From assembly GCF_029522115.1 (NCBI RefSeq), contig NZ_JAKWFK010000006.1, forward strand, positions 248,001 to 312,000: 64,000 nt of DNA, given 5' to 3'. Positions 53,540 to 63,227 of the stretch are shown here, piece by piece. The translations under genes and the position numbers were made by a program. Position 1 is the stretch's first letter. Each line of letters opens with the position of its first letter. Origin of the DNA: Trinickia sp. Y13. GTDB lineage: Bacteria > Pseudomonadota > Gammaproteobacteria > Burkholderiales > Burkholderiaceae. A model generated the notes under the pieces. It did no database searches, was not told where the DNA came from, and saw nothing but the letters and a program-made list of their open reading frames with translations.

Positions 53540-54988
53540 TCAATGCGCGCCGGGCGAGCCGCCCGGCGCGTGGGGTGGTTGCGTCACGGTGAGCGCGTCG
53601 ACGACGCGCTCCATCCGCATGAAGCGCGAGCCCTTCACGAGCACCGTCGCGCTCGCGCCAAAGCCCGCTTGAAGCAGGTGCTCGACGAGCGCCGGCACGT
53701 CGTCGAAGTGACGCGCGCCGCCCGCGCCCGCGGCCGGCCCGTCCGCATCGAAGGCGGCGCTCGATTCGCGCGCCGCCTCGCCGAGCGAGCACAGCGCATC
53801 GATGCCGCGCTCGCGCGCGTAGGCCCCGACCTCGCGATGGAACTCGGGGCCGTTGTCGCCGACTTCGCCCATATCGCCCATCACGAGCACGCGCGGCGAA
53901 GCGCACGCCGCCAGCACGTCGATCGCGGCGCGCATCGAGTCGGGATTGGCGTTGTAGGTGTCGTCGATGACCGTCGCGCCGGCAAGCGCGCCGGCCGTGG
54001 CGCGCTTCGTTTGCAGCCGCCCCTTGACCGGCGCGAACGCTTCCAAGCCGCGCGCAACGGCATCGAGCGGCACGCCGGCCGCCACCGCCGCCGCCGTTGC
54101 GGCCAGCGCATTGCGCGCGTTGTGCTCGCCGAGCGCTTGCAATGTCGCCTCGAACGCGCCGATCGGCGTGCGCACTTGCAAGCGGTTGCCTGCCAGCACA
54201 CCCGTGACAGCCGCAGGCGCCGTTCGCTCAGCGTGCGAAGCGTCTTCGAGCGCGAAATCGATGATGCGGTTCCCCGTCGCCGCGACACGCCAAATGCCGG
54301 CGTAGGCATCGTCGCGCGGAAACACCGCGACGCCATCCGTCGGCAGCGCGTGGATGACGCTGGCATGTTCGAGGGCAACCGCCTCGACTGTCGCCATGAA
54401 CTCCTGATGCTCGCGCTGCGCGTTGTTGACGACGGCGATCGTGGGCAACGCGATCTTGGCCAAGAGATCGGTCTCGCCCGGATGGTTCATGCCGAGCTCG
54501 ACCACCGCAAGCCGATGCGCATCGGTCAAACGCAGCAGCGTGAGCGGCAGACCGACGTCGTTGTTGAAGTTGCCCGCCGTGGCGAGCCGCCCCGTTTCGC
54601 CGGCCGCTTGCGCGAAGATCGACGAGATCATCTCTTTGACCGTCGTCTTGCCGTTGCTGCCCGTCACGGCGACGAGCGGCATCGTGAAGCGCCTGCGCCA
54701 ACCGCGCGCCAAGGCGCCGAGCGCCGCGCGCGTGTCTTGCACGAGCAGCGCCGGCGCCGCCCAATCGTCGGGCAAATGCGCGGCCAGCACCGCGCTGGCG
54801 CCGCGCGCCGCGACCTCCGGTAGGAAATCGTGGGCATCGAACCGATCGCCTTTGAGCGCGACGAACAGATCGCCGGGCCCGGCCGTTCTGCTGTCGGTGC
54901 AGACGCGTTCGATCGCAACGGCGCCGTCTCCGCGCAGCGTGGCGCCAGCGATCCATTGGGCGGCTTCGTTCAGCGAGAACATCGTCAT
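53540..54988 (-). CDS. murF: UDP-N-acetylmuramoyl-tripeptide--D-alanyl-D-alanine ligase
   Basis: 482 aa. Adds D-Ala-D-Ala to UDP-MurNAc-tripeptide. N-terminal RVCTDSRTAGPGDLFVALKGDRFD, ATP-binding GSNGKTTVKEM, the NFNNDVGLPLTLL motif, and C-terminal DDTYNANPDSM. ATG 54988 overlaps the murE stop (ATGA); the long frame upstream belongs to murE. Confidence 0.97.
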   Translation of the reverse strand: MTMFSLNEAAQWIAGATLRGDGAVAIERVCTDSRTAGPGDLFVALKGDRFDAHDFLPEVAARGASAVLAAHLPDDWAAPALLVQDTRAALGALARGWRRRFTMPLVAVTGSNGKTTVKEMISSIFAQAAGETGRLATAGNFNNDVGLPLTLLRLTDAHRLAVVELGMNHPGETDLLAKIALPTIAVVNNAQREHQEFMATVEAVALEHASVIHALPTDGVAVFPRDDAYAGIWRVAATGNRIIDFALEDASHAERTAPAAVTGVLAGNRLQVRTPIGAFEATLQALGEHNARNALAATAAAVAAGVPLDAVARGLEAFAPVKGRLQTKRATAGALAGATVIDDTYNANPDSMRAAIDVLAACASPRVLVMGDMGEVGDNGPEFHREVGAYARERGIDALCSLGEAARESSAAFDADGPAAGAGGARHFDDVPALVEHLLQAGFGASATVLVKGSRFMRMERVVDALTVTQPPHAPGGSPGAH

Positions 54989-56526
54989 TGCTCGCCTCCG
55001 CGCGAATACGTGGCCCGCGCGCCCAGTGCGAGGCGAGCGTGATCCTGGTCGGAGAAGACGCGCTTTTTGCCCATGATTTCCTGTGTTGCTTCGTGGCCCT
55101 TCCCCGCCAGCACGACGACGTCCTCGCGCGCCGCGCCGCGCACCGTATGCAAGATCGCGTTCGCGCGGTCCTCGATGCAGCGCGCCTTCTCGCCATGACG
55201 CATGCCGCTTACGATCTGATCGACGATCGAGCGCGGATCTTCGCTGCGCGGGTTGTCGCTGGTCACGACGACGATGTCCGCCAGCCGCTCGGCAATCGCG
55301 CCCATGAGCGGGCGTTTGGTCGAATCGCGATCGCCGCCGCAGCCGAATACGCAAACGAGTTGGCCTCCACGCGCTTGCGCGATCGGTCGCAACGCCTCTA
55401 GCGTTTTCTCGAGCGCATCCGGCGTGTGCGCGTAATCGACCACGACGAGCGGTTCATCGTTCGCCATGCGGCCGCCGAGCCGCTGCATGCGGCCGTTGAC
55501 CGGTTCGAGCTTCGCTAGCTGGGCGAGCGCATCGGCGAGCGGAACGTCCGCGGCCAGCAGCGCACCGAGCACGCCGAGCAAATTGCTGACGTTGAACTCG
55601 CCGAGCGTGCCGACTTCGACATCGGCGCCCCCCCAATCCGAGGACAGATGGAATGCCGTTCCCGTCGCCGTCGCGCGCACGTTCGTCGCGACGAGCGCGG
55701 CATGCGCGCTCGGTGCGTCGCTGGCAATGCCGATGCCATAGGCGATGGTCGGCAATCGCGGCTGCGCGTGGGCGATCAAACGCCGGCCGGCGGCATCGTC
55801 ACGATTGATCACCGCCGTCTTGAGCGTCGGCCAATCGAACAATTTCGCTTTCGCAGCCTCGTATGCCTCGAACGTATGGTGATAGTCGAGGTGATCTTGC
55901 GTGAGATTCGTAAACACGGCGACATCGAACGCCGTGCCATTGACGCGCCCTTGATGCAGCGCGTGCGAGGAGACCTCCATCGCACACGCGCGCGCGCCGG
56001 CGGCAACCAACTGGGCAAGCGAGCGTTGCGTTTGCGGCGCATCCGGCGTCGTGAAGCCCGTATGCACCAAACGCCCCCACATGCCGGTGCCGAGCGTGCC
56101 GATGACGCCGCACGGCTCGCCCAGCGCCGTGAGCGCGGCGGCGATCCATTGCGACGACGAAGTCTTGCCGTTCGTTCCGGTCACTCCAAACATGCGCATC
56201 TGCTCGCTCGGCGCGCCGTACCACCCGCTAGCGATCTCCCCGGCCAATCGATCGAGCCCCGGTACGGCGAGCGAGCGCGCCGGGTCGACGTTGCCCGAAA
56301 ATCCTTCCGGTTGGTACAGAACCGCACCGGCGCCACGCGCGAGCGCGGCCGCGATGTGCGGCCGGCTGTCGGCGCCGTCGACGGCATAGGCGACAAAGAT
56401 ATCGCCGGCGTCGAGCGTGCGCGAATCCCCATGCATCTGCGCGCCAGGGCGTGCGTGCAGACGCAGCCAAGCGAGCGCATCGTCCACTTGGTTGCGCATA
56501 CGATCGTCGAAGTTCGGCATGCTCAT
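54985..56526 (-). CDS. murE: UDP-N-acetylmuramoyl-L-alanyl-D-glutamate--2,6-diaminopimelate ligase
   Basis: 513 aa. Adds the third residue of the peptide stem. ATP-binding GTNGKTSSSQW, VTDNPRSEDP-type motif (here TSDNPRSEDPRSI), whose Asp-Asn-Pro-Arg pattern is diagnostic for meso-diaminopimelate rather than lysine. N-terminal DSRTLDAGDIFVAYAV and HTPDALEKTL also match. Overlaps ftsI at its start and murF at its end, both ATGA. Confidence 0.98.
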   Translation of the reverse strand: MSMPNFDDRMRNQVDDALAWLRLHARPGAQMHGDSRTLDAGDIFVAYAVDGADSRPHIAAALARGAGAVLYQPEGFSGNVDPARSLAVPGLDRLAGEIASGWYGAPSEQMRMFGVTGTNGKTSSSQWIAAALTALGEPCGVIGTLGTGMWGRLVHTGFTTPDAPQTQRSLAQLVAAGARACAMEVSSHALHQGRVNGTAFDVAVFTNLTQDHLDYHHTFEAYEAAKAKLFDWPTLKTAVINRDDAAGRRLIAHAQPRLPTIAYGIGIASDAPSAHAALVATNVRATATGTAFHLSSDWGGADVEVGTLGEFNVSNLLGVLGALLAADVPLADALAQLAKLEPVNGRMQRLGGRMANDEPLVVVDYAHTPDALEKTLEALRPIAQARGGQLVCVFGCGGDRDSTKRPLMGAIAERLADIVVVTSDNPRSEDPRSIVDQIVSGMRHGEKARCIEDRANAILHTVRGAAREDVVVLAGKGHEATQEIMGKKRVFSDQDHARLALGARATYSRGGEQ

Positions 56527-58370
56527 CGGATCACTCCCGGATGCGCACGCATATCGGCCGATACGGTCAAGGCCCGCCCGGACGAGGGCGCAGCCGCGTT
56601 TGCCGGCGCCGCACCCGGCGCCTTGGCAGCGTCGTCCGAGACCACGAGCTGCTTGACGGGCATGTCGGGCGGCACGTTCAGCGAGCGCAACGTATCCCCG
56701 GCGATGCCGGCGAATACGGGGCCCGAGACATAGCCGCCGAAGTGGCTGCCGGCCGTCGGCTCGTCGATCGAAACCGCCACGACGATGCGCGGATTGGGCA
56801 TCGGCGCCATACCGACGAACGAGGCGCGATACTTCGAGTGGTCGTAGCCGCGGCCGGAGTGCTTATACGCGGTGCCGCTCTTGCCGCCGACTCGATAACC
56901 GGGCACGGCGGCCTCGGGCGAAGTTCCCGCCGTCGAGACGACCGATTCGAGCATCGTGCGCACTTCGCGCGCGGTGGTCGGCGAGAAAATTTGCGGCCCC
57001 GTCGCCGGTTGGCTCGTATCCGTCTTGAAGATCGACAGGGGCATCAGTTGCCCGTCGTGTGCGATGGTCGTGTAGGCTCTGGCGAGTTGAAACAGCGAAA
57101 CGGACAAACCGTAGCCGTAAGACATCGTCGCCTGCTCGATTCGGCGCCAGCTCTTCCACGGCCTCAACCGCCCCGCGACGGCGCCGGGGAAACCCACCTT
57201 CGGGGCTTGGCCTAGCCCGACGCTGGTATACATGTTCCACATTTCCTCGGGCTTGAGCGTCATCGCGATCTTGGTCGCGCCGATGTTGCTCGACTTCTGG
57301 ATCACGCCGCCGACGGTCAGCACGCCGAAGGCGCTATCGTCTGTGATCGTCGCGCCGTCGAGCGTGAAACGCCCGTTGCCGGTATCGACGAGCGTATTGG
57401 GCGTCACGCGGTGCAGATCGAGCGCGAGCGAAACGGTCAGCGGCTTCATGATCGAGCCCGGCTCGAACACGTCCGTGAGCACGCGATTGCGCAATTGCTC
57501 GCCAGTGAGCCGCGAGCGGTCGTTCGGGTTGTAGGTCGGGTAGTTGACGAGCGCGAGCACGTCGCCCGTACGCACGTCGACGACGATTGCAGCCCCGGCT
57601 TTCGCTTTCGACTTCTCCACGGCGGCCTTCAAATCCGAATACGCGATGTACTGGATCTTGCTGTCGATCGAGAGTTCGACGTCCTTGCCGTCATGCGGGA
57701 CGACCTGCTCGTCCACATCCTCGATGATGTGCCCCATGCGATCTTTGATGACGCGGCGCATGCCTGGCGTACCTGCGAGAATCTTCTGATCGCTGAGCTC
57801 GACGCCTTCCTGGCCTTCGTCCTCGATATTGGTGAAGCCGACGAGGTGCGCCGTGATTTCGCCCTCGGGATAAAAGCGCTTGTATTCCTTGCGTTGGTAG
57901 ATGCCCGCAATGCCGAGCGCGGCAACTTTCTCGGCAATGTCGACCGGCACTTGGCGCTTCACGTAGACGAACGTCTTGTCTTCGGACAATTTGGCGCGAA
58001 GCTCTTTTTGCGTCATGCCGAGCAGCTTGGCGAGCGCGGCGATTTTCGCGGGATCGACATCTTCAGGGACCGACTCGGGGATCGCCCAAATCGCGCGCAC
58101 GGGAAGGCTGGTTGCGAGCACGAGCCCATTGCGATCGAGCACTTTGCCGCGCGTGGCGGGCAGCTCGATCGTGCGCTCATAGCGGCTTTCGCCTTGCTTC
58201 TGATAGAAGGCGTTACCCGGGCCTTGAATCCAAAAGGCGCGGCCGGCCAGGGCGACGAACGCCATGAACAGTAAAAAGACGACGAGCTTGGAGCGCCACA
58301 GCGGAAGGCGCACCGATAGCACCGGGCTCGACGAGAACGTGAGACCTTTCGTCTTCGGCGCTTGCTTCAT
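56523..58370 (-). CDS. ftsI: Septal peptidoglycan transpeptidase (PBP3)
   Basis: 615 aa. Class B penicillin-binding protein that cross-links septal peptidoglycan with FtsW. Transmembrane anchor at about 29-46, pedestal domain to about 240, then the transpeptidase domain with Ser306-x-x-Lys309 (EPGSIMKP), Ser360-Ser-Asn362 and Lys497-Ser-Gly-Thr. The C-terminal 60 residues are an Ala-rich tail. The true start is ATG 58370, four bases inside the ftsL stop; the longer frame upstream is ftsL/rsmH antisense-free noise. Confidence 0.98.
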   Translation of the reverse strand: MKQAPKTKGLTFSSSPVLSVRLPLWRSKLVVFLLFMAFVALAGRAFWIQGPGNAFYQKQGESRYERTIELPATRGKVLDRNGLVLATSLPVRAIWAIPESVPEDVDPAKIAALAKLLGMTQKELRAKLSEDKTFVYVKRQVPVDIAEKVAALGIAGIYQRKEYKRFYPEGEITAHLVGFTNIEDEGQEGVELSDQKILAGTPGMRRVIKDRMGHIIEDVDEQVVPHDGKDVELSIDSKIQYIAYSDLKAAVEKSKAKAGAAIVVDVRTGDVLALVNYPTYNPNDRSRLTGEQLRNRVLTDVFEPGSIMKPLTVSLALDLHRVTPNTLVDTGNGRFTLDGATITDDSAFGVLTVGGVIQKSSNIGATKIAMTLKPEEMWNMYTSVGLGQAPKVGFPGAVAGRLRPWKSWRRIEQATMSYGYGLSVSLFQLARAYTTIAHDGQLMPLSIFKTDTSQPATGPQIFSPTTAREVRTMLESVVSTAGTSPEAAVPGYRVGGKSGTAYKHSGRGYDHSKYRASFVGMAPMPNPRIVVAVSIDEPTAGSHFGGYVSGPVFAGIAGDTLRSLNVPPDMPVKQLVVSDDAAKAPGAAPANAAAPSSGRALTVSADMRAHPGVIR

Positions 58371-58765
58371 CGCGCGCCTCCGCGATTCGCGGACGAGCGA
58401 CGCGGCTTGGCCGGCGCGTGCGCGGGCGCCTTGGCGGTGCGCGCCGCGGGAGCGCTGGCGGGCATGACGGGGATCGGCGCATTCTCGGCCACGCTCGCAC
58501 CGGGCGCGAGCGTCAGAAACTGGGTATCGCCCGTCGAGGCCGGTTGCATCTTCAGCGTCGCCGTGGCCAGTTGCTCGATACGGGACGTTTTGGACAACGC
58601 GCTCTGTTGATATTGCAGTTGCGCGTAATCCTGTTGTAGCTGACGCTCCTCCGACTGCGCGCGCTCGAGTTGCACGAACAGCTGCCTTTGTTGATTCGTG
58701 GCATTGACGACGGAGAGGGCGCAACCTAGGACGACGATCAACAGAAAGATATTGAGGCGGCTCAT
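58367..58765 (-). CDS. ftsL: Cell division protein FtsL
   Basis: 132 aa. Small bitopic divisome protein. One transmembrane segment at residues 4-22 ([18 protein letters not shown]), then a heptad-rich periplasmic coiled coil (about 24-70, [19 protein letters not shown]). The last 40 residues are a Pro/Ala/Arg-rich tail. Overlaps rsmH and ftsI by four bases each. Confidence 0.92.
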   Translation of the reverse strand: MSRLNIFLLIVVLGCALSVVNATNQQRQLFVQLERAQSEERQLQQDYAQLQYQQSALSKTSRIEQLATATLKMQPASTGDTQFLTLAPGASVAENAPIPVMPASAPAARTAKAPAHAPAKPRRSSANRGGAR

Positions 58766-59703
58766 GGCGCGACGCGCTCCGCGACGCGCATGACCGCCGA
58801 TCGGGCACGCGGATTGGCCTCGACTTCGAGTGGGCTCGCGAAAACGCGCCCAACGATCTTCATGGGCGCGGAAGGCAGATCGACGGCGCGAATCGGCAGA
58901 CGACGATCGACCGCGGGCGCGGATGCGTGCGCCTGCATGAATCGCTTCACGATTCGGTCCTCGAGCGAATGAAAGCTGATGACCACCAGCCGGCCCCCTT
59001 GCTCCAACGACGACAACGCTGCCTCTAAAACGACTTGCAGCTCCGCAAGCTCTTGATTGACGTGAATCCGTATAGCCTGAAAGGTGCGGGTGGCCGGGTC
59101 CTTGCCCTTCTCACGGGTCTTGACTGCGCGAGCCACGATTTCGGCAAGCTCGCCCGTGCTGACGAGAGGCCCAAGACGGTCGGACTCTGCCCGGCGAGCA
59201 ACAAGCGCCTTTGCAATCTGAACAGCAAACCGTTCTTCCCCATAATCTCGAATCACCTCCGTCAGTTCCTGCTGACTGGCCTGCGCCAGCCATTGCGCAG
59301 CGGACTCGCCGCGCGTCGGGTCCATCCGCATGTCGAGCGGGCCGTCGGCGCGGAAGCTGAAACCGCGCGAGGGATCGTCGAGCTGCGGCGAGGACACGCC
59401 CAAGTCGAGCAACACACCAGCTACCCGCTCGACTCCGCGCGCCGCCAGCGCAGGCGCCAACGACGCGAAACTCTCATGCACGATCTCGAAGCGAGGATCC
59501 GAAATCGCGCTCGCCGTCGCGATCGCCTGCGGATCCTTATCGAACGCGATCAAGCGCCCGCCTGACGCAAGCCGCTCCAACACCGCGCGACTGTGGCCGC
59601 CGCGCCCGAACGTGCCGTCGACATAGACGCCGTCCGGCCGCGTGACCAACGCATCCACTGCCTCATTCAACAGCACCGTGCGATGCTGAAATTCGTTTTC
59701 CAT
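58762..59703 (-). CDS. rsmH: 16S rRNA (cytosine-1402-N4)-methyltransferase
   Basis: 313 aa. SAM-dependent enzyme (formerly MraW) that methylates C1402 in the 30S decoding centre. N-terminal [16 protein letters not shown] loop [35 protein letters not shown] and the C-terminal [14 protein letters not shown]. Second gene of the dcw cluster, 26 bp after mraZ. Confidence 0.98.
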   Translation of the reverse strand: MENEFQHRTVLLNEAVDALVTRPDGVYVDGTFGRGGHSRAVLERLASGGRLIAFDKDPQAIATASAISDPRFEIVHESFASLAPALAARGVERVAGVLLDLGVSSPQLDDPSRGFSFRADGPLDMRMDPTRGESAAQWLAQASQQELTEVIRDYGEERFAVQIAKALVARRAESDRLGPLVSTGELAEIVARAVKTREKGKDPATRTFQAIRIHVNQELAELQVVLEAALSSLEQGGRLVVISFHSLEDRIVKRFMQAHASAPAVDRRLPIRAVDLPSAPMKIVGRVFASPLEVEANPRARSAVMRVAERVAP

Positions 59704-59729
59704 CGCAGCGCCTTATTTCCAAACCGCGA

Positions 59730-60158
59730 TCAAAACGTGAAATTCTTCAGCGCTTCCGGCATGCCCTGCGCCATCGCCGCTTGTTCCTTGGCGGCATAGG
59801 TCTGCGCATCCCACAGTTCGAAATGGCTTCCCATGCCGAGCAACATGATTTCCTTTTCCAATCCAGCGGCCATGCGTAATTCGGGGGAGACGAGGATGCG
59901 CCCTGCGCTGTCGAGATCGACGTCGGAGGCGTTACCGAGGAAGATGCGCCGCCACCAATGCGCATCCATGGGCAACGCGGCGATCTTGGCGCGGAAGACC
60001 TCCCACTCGGGGCGCGGGAACAGCAATAGGCAACCGTCCGGGTGCTTTGTCAGCGTCACCCGTCCTTGTGCCTCGCCTTGCAGCGCCTCGCGATATCGAG
60101 AGGGCACGGACATGCGCCCCTTCGCATCGAGCGTCAGCGCCGACGCCCCTTGAAACAC
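59730..60158 (-). CDS. mraZ: Transcriptional regulator MraZ
   Basis: 142 aa from a GTG start. AbrB-like DNA-binding protein with two MraZ repeats (about 1-60 and 75-125), each with the DxxGR motif ([10 protein letters not shown] and [10 protein letters not shown]). In E. coli MraZ represses the dcw promoter. GGAGAG lies seven bases before the GTG. First gene of the cluster, about 100 bp downstream of a promoter covered by four 10-bp-spaced repeats. Confidence 0.96.
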   Translation of the reverse strand: MFQGASALTLDAKGRMSVPSRYREALQGEAQGRVTLTKHPDGCLLLFPRPEWEVFRAKIAALPMDAHWWRRIFLGNASDVDLDSAGRILVSPELRMAAGLEKEIMLLGMGSHFELWDAQTYAAKEQAAMAQGMPEALKNFTF

Positions 60159-60221
60159 TTTTCTCTCCCCTTTGCCGCCCTAGAGCTCAAGCCTCGAAAA
60201 TCGCCTGGAATGATCCGAACA

Positions 60222-60257
60222 ATCCACAAAAATACACTTTCTCACACTGTCTCCCAC
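60222..60257 (-). promoter_or_regulatory. Predicted MraZ operator: four direct repeats
   Basis: On the minus strand, GTGGGA, GTGTGA, GTGTAT and GTGGAT begin every 10 bp. The four start points are one helical turn apart. E. coli MraZ binds TGGGN repeats separated by five bases, also a 10-bp period. The first repeat overlaps the predicted -10, so bound MraZ would block RNA polymerase. Confidence 0.8.
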
Positions 60258-60284
60258 TTTAGAGTAAGGCCCCAGGGCGGTCAA
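60256..60284 (-). promoter_or_regulatory. Predicted dcw cluster promoter
   Basis: TTGACC - 17 bp - TAAAGT on the minus strand; -35 5/6, -10 4/6. Predicted start about 60249, giving a leader of about 90 nt before mraZ. Confidence 0.7.
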
Positions 60285-60536
60285 GGGAGAAACCCGTTTT
60301 TTCAGAGAATTTTGTTTGTAAGAACAAGGACTTACGCGCGAGCCTTCACGCAACGAGAGAAAATGGAAAAACGTTATAAAAGAATGAACTAGTGGGCTTT
60401 GTGAATGTGATACGTTAGAAGCTCGCCGCGAACGTCCATGCAGACGACGCGTGCAGCGCGAAAAGGTGGGATGAAAAGCGGACGGATTCGAGGGTGGATC
60501 GTCGAGCGACGCGAGCGCGCCGCTCCCACTGCAAAG

Positions 60537-61178
60537 TTAAATGTAATAAGCCGTTTGCGTCATCACTTTCGACGCGGCCCGCATCAGCGCTTTGACGGGA
60601 ACCGGCAACTCCACGCCACCCGCATCCGTGGCAGATTGGCCATGCATCCGTTCGTCGTCGCGCATTTGCTCGACGATCGCACGTGACTGGCGGTCGGCGT
60701 CGGGCAGCGTATGCAGATGGCCTTCCAGATGCCGCTCGACCTGGCGTTCCGTCTCGGCCATGAAGCCTAGGCTCGCCCGGTCGCCAAAGCAGCCGGCGGT
60801 GAAACCAATTGCCAGCGCACCAGTGTACCAGAGGGGGTTGAGCAGACTCGGGCGCGAATCGAGCTCGCGCAGCCGCGCGGCGGTCCATGCCAGGTGGTCT
60901 TCCTCCTCACTGGCGGCATGCTCGAACGCGGCCTTGAGCCCCGGGGAGCGCGTAGCTAGCTTTTGCGCCTGATAGAGCGCCTGCGCGCAGATTTCGCCGA
61001 CATGGTTCACGCGCATGAGTGCGGCCGAATGCGCTCGCTCGGGCAGCGTCATCTCGGTCTGTGCCGGGGCGCCCGCCTCGGCCGGCTTCGGCTCGGGAAC
61101 GGGCCTAGTCATGCGGCTCACGCCCGCAATCGAACGCAGCCCGCGGTCAAACTCGCAAATCAACTCGTCCAGCGTCAT
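60537..61178 (-). CDS. coq7: Demethoxyubiquinone hydroxylase (Coq7/UbiF-type)
   Basis: 213 aa. Di-iron mono-oxygenase in ubiquinone synthesis, hydroxylating the demethoxyubiquinone ring. Di-iron ligands: Glu62 in [11 protein letters not shown], the E92-x-x-H95 pair in EEEDHLAW, and later [13 protein letters not shown] and DERMHGQ. In this family Coq7 replaces UbiF. ATG 61178 has GGAGAGGG before it and gives the standard length; the upstream part of the frame is discarded. Lies just before mraZ, same strand. Confidence 0.9.
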   Translation of the reverse strand: MTLDELICEFDRGLRSIAGVSRMTRPVPEPKPAEAGAPAQTEMTLPERAHSAALMRVNHVGEICAQALYQAQKLATRSPGLKAAFEHAASEEEDHLAWTAARLRELDSRPSLLNPLWYTGALAIGFTAGCFGDRASLGFMAETERQVERHLEGHLHTLPDADRQSRAIVEQMRDDERMHGQSATDAGGVELPVPVKALMRAASKVMTQTAYYI

Positions 61179-61344
61179 CGCCCTCTCCGTGCAGCGCAGC
61201 AGCCCGAGCGCCGTCGAGCGCTCCTGTGCGGCCGCTGCCGTCGTTTCCGGCGAGCCCCGCTTACGGGCCGGGATTCGGAGCAAAACGACGGCTAATCGTG
61301 CATTTTAGACGAAGTTGTATCGCGCATATAGAGTACGGCCGTCG

Positions 61345-61368
61345 GCCCGCCGCACGACGGGCTTTTTT
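61345..61368. terminator. Weak terminator-like hairpin between coq7 and fadD
   Basis: GCCCG - 8-nt loop - CGGGC followed by TTTTTT, but in plus orientation while both neighbours are on the minus strand. Low confidence. Confidence 0.25.
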
Positions 61369-61389
61369 GCCGCACTGCCCCTAGCCCGG

Positions 61390-63105
61390 CTAGGCCCCGC
61401 TACGCTCCCGAACCGCCGTCGCGGGCGCAGGCGCCGTATTCGCATTGCGCAGTTCGCGACGCAAGATCTTGCCTACGTTCGTCTTGGGCAAGTCCGTGCG
61501 GAATTCGACGATCTTGGGCCGCTTGTAACCGGTCAGTTGCTCTTTGCAGAAAGCGATGACGTCGGCTTGCGTCAGCGCCGGATCGCGCTTGACGATCACG
61601 AGCTTGACCGCCTCGCCCGAGTGCTCGTCGGGGACGCCGACGGCGGCGACCTCGAGCACGCCCGGATGCTTGGCGACGACATCTTCGATCTCGTTCGGGT
61701 ACACGTTGAAACCGGACACGAGAATCATGTCCTTCTTGCGGTCGATGATCTTGAAATAGCCGCGCTCATCCATGATTCCGATATCGCCCGTTTTGAAGAA
61801 GCCATCGGGCGTCATCACCTTGGCCGTCTCGTCGGGCCGATTCCAGTAGCCGGCCATCACCTGCGGCCCGCGAATGCAGATTTCGCCCGGCTGCCCGATC
61901 GGCATTTCGTTGTTGTCGTCGTCGCGGATCGACATTTCGGTCGAGGGAATCGGAAGCCCGATCGTGCCGCTGAATTCGGTTGCCGTGACGGGATTGCAGC
62001 AAGCGCTAGGTGAGGTTTCCGACAAGCCATACCCTTCGATCACGGGCACATGCGTCCGCTCGTACCAACGCTTGGCCACCGCCTCCTGCAACGCCATGCC
62101 CCCCGCGTTGGCCACCATCAGCTTCGAAAAGTCCAGCTTGTCGAAATCCGGATGATTGAGCATCGCGTTGTAGAGCGTGTTCACGGCAGGGAAGGTATTG
62201 ATCGGAAAGCCCTGCAACTGCTTGATCATGCCTTGGATATCGCGCGGATTCGGAATCAGCACCCCGAGCCCGCCCGTGCGGATCGTCAACATCGCGCAAA
62301 CGGTCAACGCGTAGATGTGATAAAGCGGCAGCGCGATCACGTTGACGATTTGCGTCACTTCCGGATGCAGCGAGTGCGCCGGCTCGTGCCAAGCAGCCGA
62401 TTGCAGCACGTTCGCGACGATGTTGCCGTGAGTGAGCGTGGCGCCTTTCGCTACGCCAGTCGTACCGCCCGTGTATTGCAGGAAAGCGATGTCGTCGCGC
62501 GTGAGCTTTGCCGCGGCGAACGACAGGCGAGAACCTTGCGCGAGCATGTCGTTGAATTTGACGTGCCCCGGCAAGTCCCAAGCCGGCACCATCTTCTTGA
62601 TACGACGCACGACGAAATTGACGATGTGCCCTTTGAGGCCCATCAAATCGCCCATCGACGCAACCACCACGTGTTTTATCGCCGTGTTGCGCACGACTGC
62701 CTGCAGCGTGACCGCGAAGTTTTCGAGCAAAACGATGGCTTCGGCTCCGCTGTCCTTCAGTTGATGCTCGAGTTCGCGCGGCGTATAGAGCGGATTGACG
62801 TTGACGACCACGTAGCCCGCGCGCAGCACGGCCGCCAGCACGACCGGGTATTGGAGCACGTTGGGCATCATGATCGCCACGCGCGCGCCACGGGCGAGCC
62901 CCTTCGCTTGAAACCAGGCCCCCACCTGCTGCGAGAGGGCGTCCAACTCGCCGTAGGTGATCGACTTGCCCATGCAGACGAATGCGCGCGACGCGCGGTA
63001 CTGCCGGAAGCTGTCTTCGAGCAATTCGCCGACCGACGTGTACGCCGACGCGTCGATTTCGGCTGGAACGCCGGGCGGATACGATTTCAACCAGATTTTT
63101 TCCAT
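61390..63105 (-). CDS. fadD: Long-chain fatty-acid--CoA ligase
   Basis: 571 aa. Activates long-chain fatty acids with ATP and CoA before beta-oxidation; inner face of the cytoplasmic membrane. AMP-binding motif YTGGTTGVAKGATLTHGN, GYGLSETSP, and the adenylation loop TGDIGIMDERGYFKIIDRKKDM, with the C-terminal lid domain. Length matches FadD. Upstream of coq7 on the same strand but separated from it by about 210 bp. Confidence 0.95.
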   Translation of the reverse strand: MEKIWLKSYPPGVPAEIDASAYTSVGELLEDSFRQYRASRAFVCMGKSITYGELDALSQQVGAWFQAKGLARGARVAIMMPNVLQYPVVLAAVLRAGYVVVNVNPLYTPRELEHQLKDSGAEAIVLLENFAVTLQAVVRNTAIKHVVVASMGDLMGLKGHIVNFVVRRIKKMVPAWDLPGHVKFNDMLAQGSRLSFAAAKLTRDDIAFLQYTGGTTGVAKGATLTHGNIVANVLQSAAWHEPAHSLHPEVTQIVNVIALPLYHIYALTVCAMLTIRTGGLGVLIPNPRDIQGMIKQLQGFPINTFPAVNTLYNAMLNHPDFDKLDFSKLMVANAGGMALQEAVAKRWYERTHVPVIEGYGLSETSPSACCNPVTATEFSGTIGLPIPSTEMSIRDDDNNEMPIGQPGEICIRGPQVMAGYWNRPDETAKVMTPDGFFKTGDIGIMDERGYFKIIDRKKDMILVSGFNVYPNEIEDVVAKHPGVLEVAAVGVPDEHSGEAVKLVIVKRDPALTQADVIAFCKEQLTGYKRPKIVEFRTDLPKTNVGKILRRELRNANTAPAPATAVRERSGA

Positions 63106-63227
63106 GCGGCGTCTCCCTGAACTTTTCGAATGGTCGTGCTAAAAGGCGCATCCTAGCCGGTCGCATCGCCCGAAACAACCGAATTAGATACCGACTTCGA
63201 ACTTCAAGAACACCGCTTGCACCACAT

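Larger units (their letters stand above)
60159..60536. other. mraZ promoter region
   Basis: 378 bp between mraZ and the end of coq7. Contains the predicted Pmra promoter and MraZ operator (60222-60284). The part above 60300 is A+T-rich compared with the rest of the window (around 60300-60410) and has no ORF; nothing else recognised. Confidence 0.6.

Noticed and set aside
51776-54823. 1015-codon open frame on the plus strand antisense to the mur genes
   Set aside because: It lies over murD, mraY and murF, which are all clear on the minus strand. Its composition is Arg/His/Ala-rich with no domain. Such long antisense frames are normal in G+C-rich genomes.
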